Source: an uncultured Clostridia bacterium
Lineage (GTDB): Bacteria; Bacillota; Clostridia; TANB77; CAG-508
Reading direction: 5' to 3'
NCBI GenBank assembly: GCA_944390305.1
Contig: CALXPX010000015.1
Span: 1-17,837, forward strand
Length of the DNA: 17,837 nucleotides
Within the stretch, counting starts at the first letter, position 1. Each line of letters begins with the position of its first letter. Position numbers and translations under genes: made by a program. This document shows, piece after piece, positions 16,522 through 17,837 of this stretch. Under the pieces are notes generated by a model. It did not search any database. It was given only the letters and a program-made list of their open reading frames with translations, and was not told the DNA's origin.

Positions 16522-16550
16522 ATTTTATCACAAAGTTTTTTTGTTTTCAT
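16522..16550 (-). promoter_or_regulatory. Probable promoter of the DUF2207 gene
   Basis: On the - strand: ATGAAA (16550-16545, 4 of 6 matches), a 17-base spacer, and TAAAAT (16527-16522) preceded by TGA, again an extended -10. It sits in the 152-base divergent intergenic region shared with ddh. Confidence 0.6.
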
Positions 16551-16576
16551 TATTTATATTTATTTTATTTATTTTT

Positions 16577-16587
16577 TATAATATAAT
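16577..16587 (+). promoter_or_regulatory. Possible -10 region for ddh
   Basis: Two overlapping TATAAT hexamers (16577-16582 and 16582-16587) occur in a nearly pure AT stretch, 65-75 bases before the ddh start. No convincing -35 is found at the right distance, so the placement is weak. Confidence 0.3.
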
Positions 16588-16651
16588 AATAAAAAATGTT
16601 TTAATTAAAATGTTTTTTATATTATTAATTACATATTAAAGGAGAAATAAT

Positions 16652-17638
16652 ATGGGAAAAATTAAAATTGGAATTTATGGATATGGAAATTTAGGTAAAG
16701 GAGTAGAAATCGCTATTCATAATAATGATGATATGGAACTTATTGGTATTTTTACAAGACGTAATCCTTTAGATATTAAACCTATTTTTTCAGATTCTAA
16801 AATTTTTTCTACAAGTGCAGCAGAAAATATGAAAGGAAAAATTGACGTTATGATTCTTTGCAGTGGATCTGCAACAGATTTGCCTGAGCAAGGACCTAAT
16901 GTTTGTAAATTTTTTAATACTATAGATAGTTTTGATACTCATGCTAAAATACCAGAATATTTTTCTAAAATGAATGAAGTGGCTCTAAAGAATAATAACT
17001 TATCTTTAATTTCTTGTGGATGGGATCCCGGATTATTTTCACTAAATCGATGTTTATTAGAATCTGTCTTACCTGATGGAAATAATTATGTATTTTATGG
17101 AAGTGGATTAAGTCAGGGGCATTCTGATGCTATAAGAAGAATTAAAGGAGTTAAAAATGCTGTTCAATATACTGTTCCATATGATGATGCTGTAGAAAGT
17201 GTAAGAAATGGTGAAAATCCAATTTTTGATTCTGTTCGTAAAACGATGTGGAGAGAATGTTTTGTAGTATTAGAAGATGGTGCAGATCAAGTAGAAATAG
17301 AGAAAGAAATAAAAGAAATGCCTAATTATTTTAAACCATATAATACTGTAGTACATTTTATATCTGAAGAAGAATTAAAAGAAAAACATAACTCAATGCC
17401 TCATGGTGGCTTTGTATTAAGAAGTGGAAAGACTTCTCCAAACACAAATCAAATTGCGGAATTTTCTTTAAAATTAGATTCTAATCCAGAATTTACAGCA
17501 AGTGTATTAGTGTCTTATGCAAGAGCTATATATAAAATGAGAAAGCAAGGGAAAGTTGGAGCTATTACTGTTTTGGATGTTCCTATTGCTCTTCTTTCAC
17601 CAAAAAATAATGAAGAATTATTAAAAAATTTATTATAA
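16652..17638 (+). CDS. ddh: meso-Diaminopimelate D-dehydrogenase
   Basis: This cytoplasmic NADPH enzyme (EC 1.4.1.16 family) converts L-tetrahydrodipicolinate and ammonia directly to meso-2,6-diaminopimelate, the precursor of lysine and of the peptidoglycan cross-link, bypassing the acylated intermediates. The 328 residues match the family length. The Rossmann NADP-binding motif GYGNLG is at 10-15, followed by KGVE. CGWDPG at 122-127, GSGLSQGHSDAIRRIKG at 150-166, MPHGGFVLRSG at 249-259 and NPEFTASV at 278-285 are the substrate and dimer motifs that distinguish it from other dinucleotide-fold dehydrogenases. AAAGGAG (16638-16644) is 7 bases before the ATG. It is monocistronic, divergent from the DUF2207 gene and convergent with a tRNA-Lys gene. 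It looks complete and functional. Confidence 0.96.
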   Translation: MGKIKIGIYGYGNLGKGVEIAIHNNDDMELIGIFTRRNPLDIKPIFSDSKIFSTSAAENMKGKIDVMILCSGSATDLPEQGPNVCKFFNTIDSFDTHAKIPEYFSKMNEVALKNNNLSLISCGWDPGLFSLNRCLLESVLPDGNNYVFYGSGLSQGHSDAIRRIKGVKNAVQYTVPYDDAVESVRNGENPIFDSVRKTMWRECFVVLEDGADQVEIEKEIKEMPNYFKPYNTVVHFISEEELKEKHNSMPHGGFVLRSGKTSPNTNQIAEFSLKLDSNPEFTASVLVSYARAIYKMRKQGKVGAITVLDVPIALLSPKNNEELLKNLL

Positions 17639-17653
17639 AATAAAGCTAAAAAG

Positions 17654-17687
17654 AAACAAGCACTTTGCATAAGTGCTTGTTTTATTT
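17654..17687 (+). terminator. Probably bidirectional terminator between ddh and tRNA-Lys
   Basis: A perfect 12-bp stem (AAACAAGCACTT at 17654-17665, AAGTGCTTGTTT at 17671-17682) with a TGCAT loop. It is followed by TATTT on the + strand and by a T-rich CTTTTT run on the - strand, so it can end both ddh and the tRNA transcript. Confidence 0.82.
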
Positions 17688-17762
17688 GGTGCACCTCCGG
17701 AGGGTCGAACTCCGGACCTTCTGATTAAGAGTCAGCTGCTCTACCAACTGAGCTAGAGGTGC
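17687..17762 (-). tRNA. tRNA-Lys (anticodon CUU)
   Basis: A 76-base cloverleaf with encoded CCA. Acceptor stem GCACCTC pairs with GAGGTGC, then discriminator A and CCA. The D arm has AGCTCAGTTGGTAGAGC, the anticodon loop CTCTTAA (anticodon at 17727-17729) reads AAG codons, and the T arm is CGGAG-TTCGACC-CTCCG. The first anticodon-stem pair (27-43) is a G-A mismatch, leaving four good pairs. Identity as Lys follows from the anticodon and from the general similarity to bacterial tRNA-Lys. Confidence 0.96.
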
Positions 17763-17782
17763 CTATATTCATATACTTTTCA

Positions 17783-17811
17783 ATTATATTCTTTTTTTTA
17801 TTAATTGTCAA
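17783..17811 (-). promoter_or_regulatory. Consensus promoter of tRNA-Lys
   Basis: On the - strand: perfect TTGACA (17811-17806), 17-base spacer, perfect TATAAT (17788-17783). The predicted start is about 14 bases before the mature tRNA 5' end, as expected for a stable RNA promoter. It is the only full consensus promoter in the window. Confidence 0.92.
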
Positions 17812-17837
17812 TAGTTTTCTTTCTTCTATTATTTTAT

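Overview
The window is AT-rich, densely coded bacterial DNA. AGGAGG-type ribosome binding sites, U-tract terminators and the protein families present point to a low-GC Bacillota of class Clostridia, plausibly a gut or anaerobic species. No phage, transposon, CRISPR or rRNA is visible. No stretch over 300 bases lacks a gene.

Region 1 (1-10221, + strand) is one apparent transcription unit. A promoter near 21-60 drives a giant two-module non-ribosomal peptide synthetase (C-A-T-C-A-T-R). It is followed, with the stop codon touching the next ribosome binding site, by a 7TM-PAS histidine kinase. A 24-base gap then leads to a REC-HD-GYP response regulator, and a hairpin terminator overlaps that gene's stop codon. 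The synthetase should release a (probably N-acylated) dipeptide aldehyde by reduction. Linking such an enzyme to a membrane sensor kinase and a cyclic-di-GMP phosphodiesterase suggests a small-molecule signalling circuit. This is the most interesting hypothesis in the window. No phosphopantetheinyl transferase, MbtH protein or dedicated exporter is present here.

Region 2 (10314-10640, + strand) is a stand-alone gene for a 73-residue Cys/His-containing protein of unknown function. It has its own extended -10 promoter and a very strong GC-rich terminator, and its base composition (about 43% GC by hand count) is clearly higher than that of its neighbours.

Region 3 (10639-14334, - strand) is a three-gene operon read leftwards: a DUF2974 alpha/beta-hydrolase-like protein, a CorA-type metal transporter and an ABC-F ATPase. 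The ABC-F start lies inside the end of the CorA gene, and one composite ATP site of the ABC-F protein looks degenerate.

Region 4 (14331-16550, - strand) is a DUF2207 membrane protein gene. Its glycine-rich C-terminal tail is thrown out of frame by an apparent one-base insertion near 14465.

Region 5 (16577-17811) holds meso-diaminopimelate dehydrogenase (ddh, + strand), which feeds lysine and peptidoglycan synthesis. It converges on a tRNA-Lys(CUU) gene (- strand) with a consensus promoter, and a hairpin between them can terminate both.
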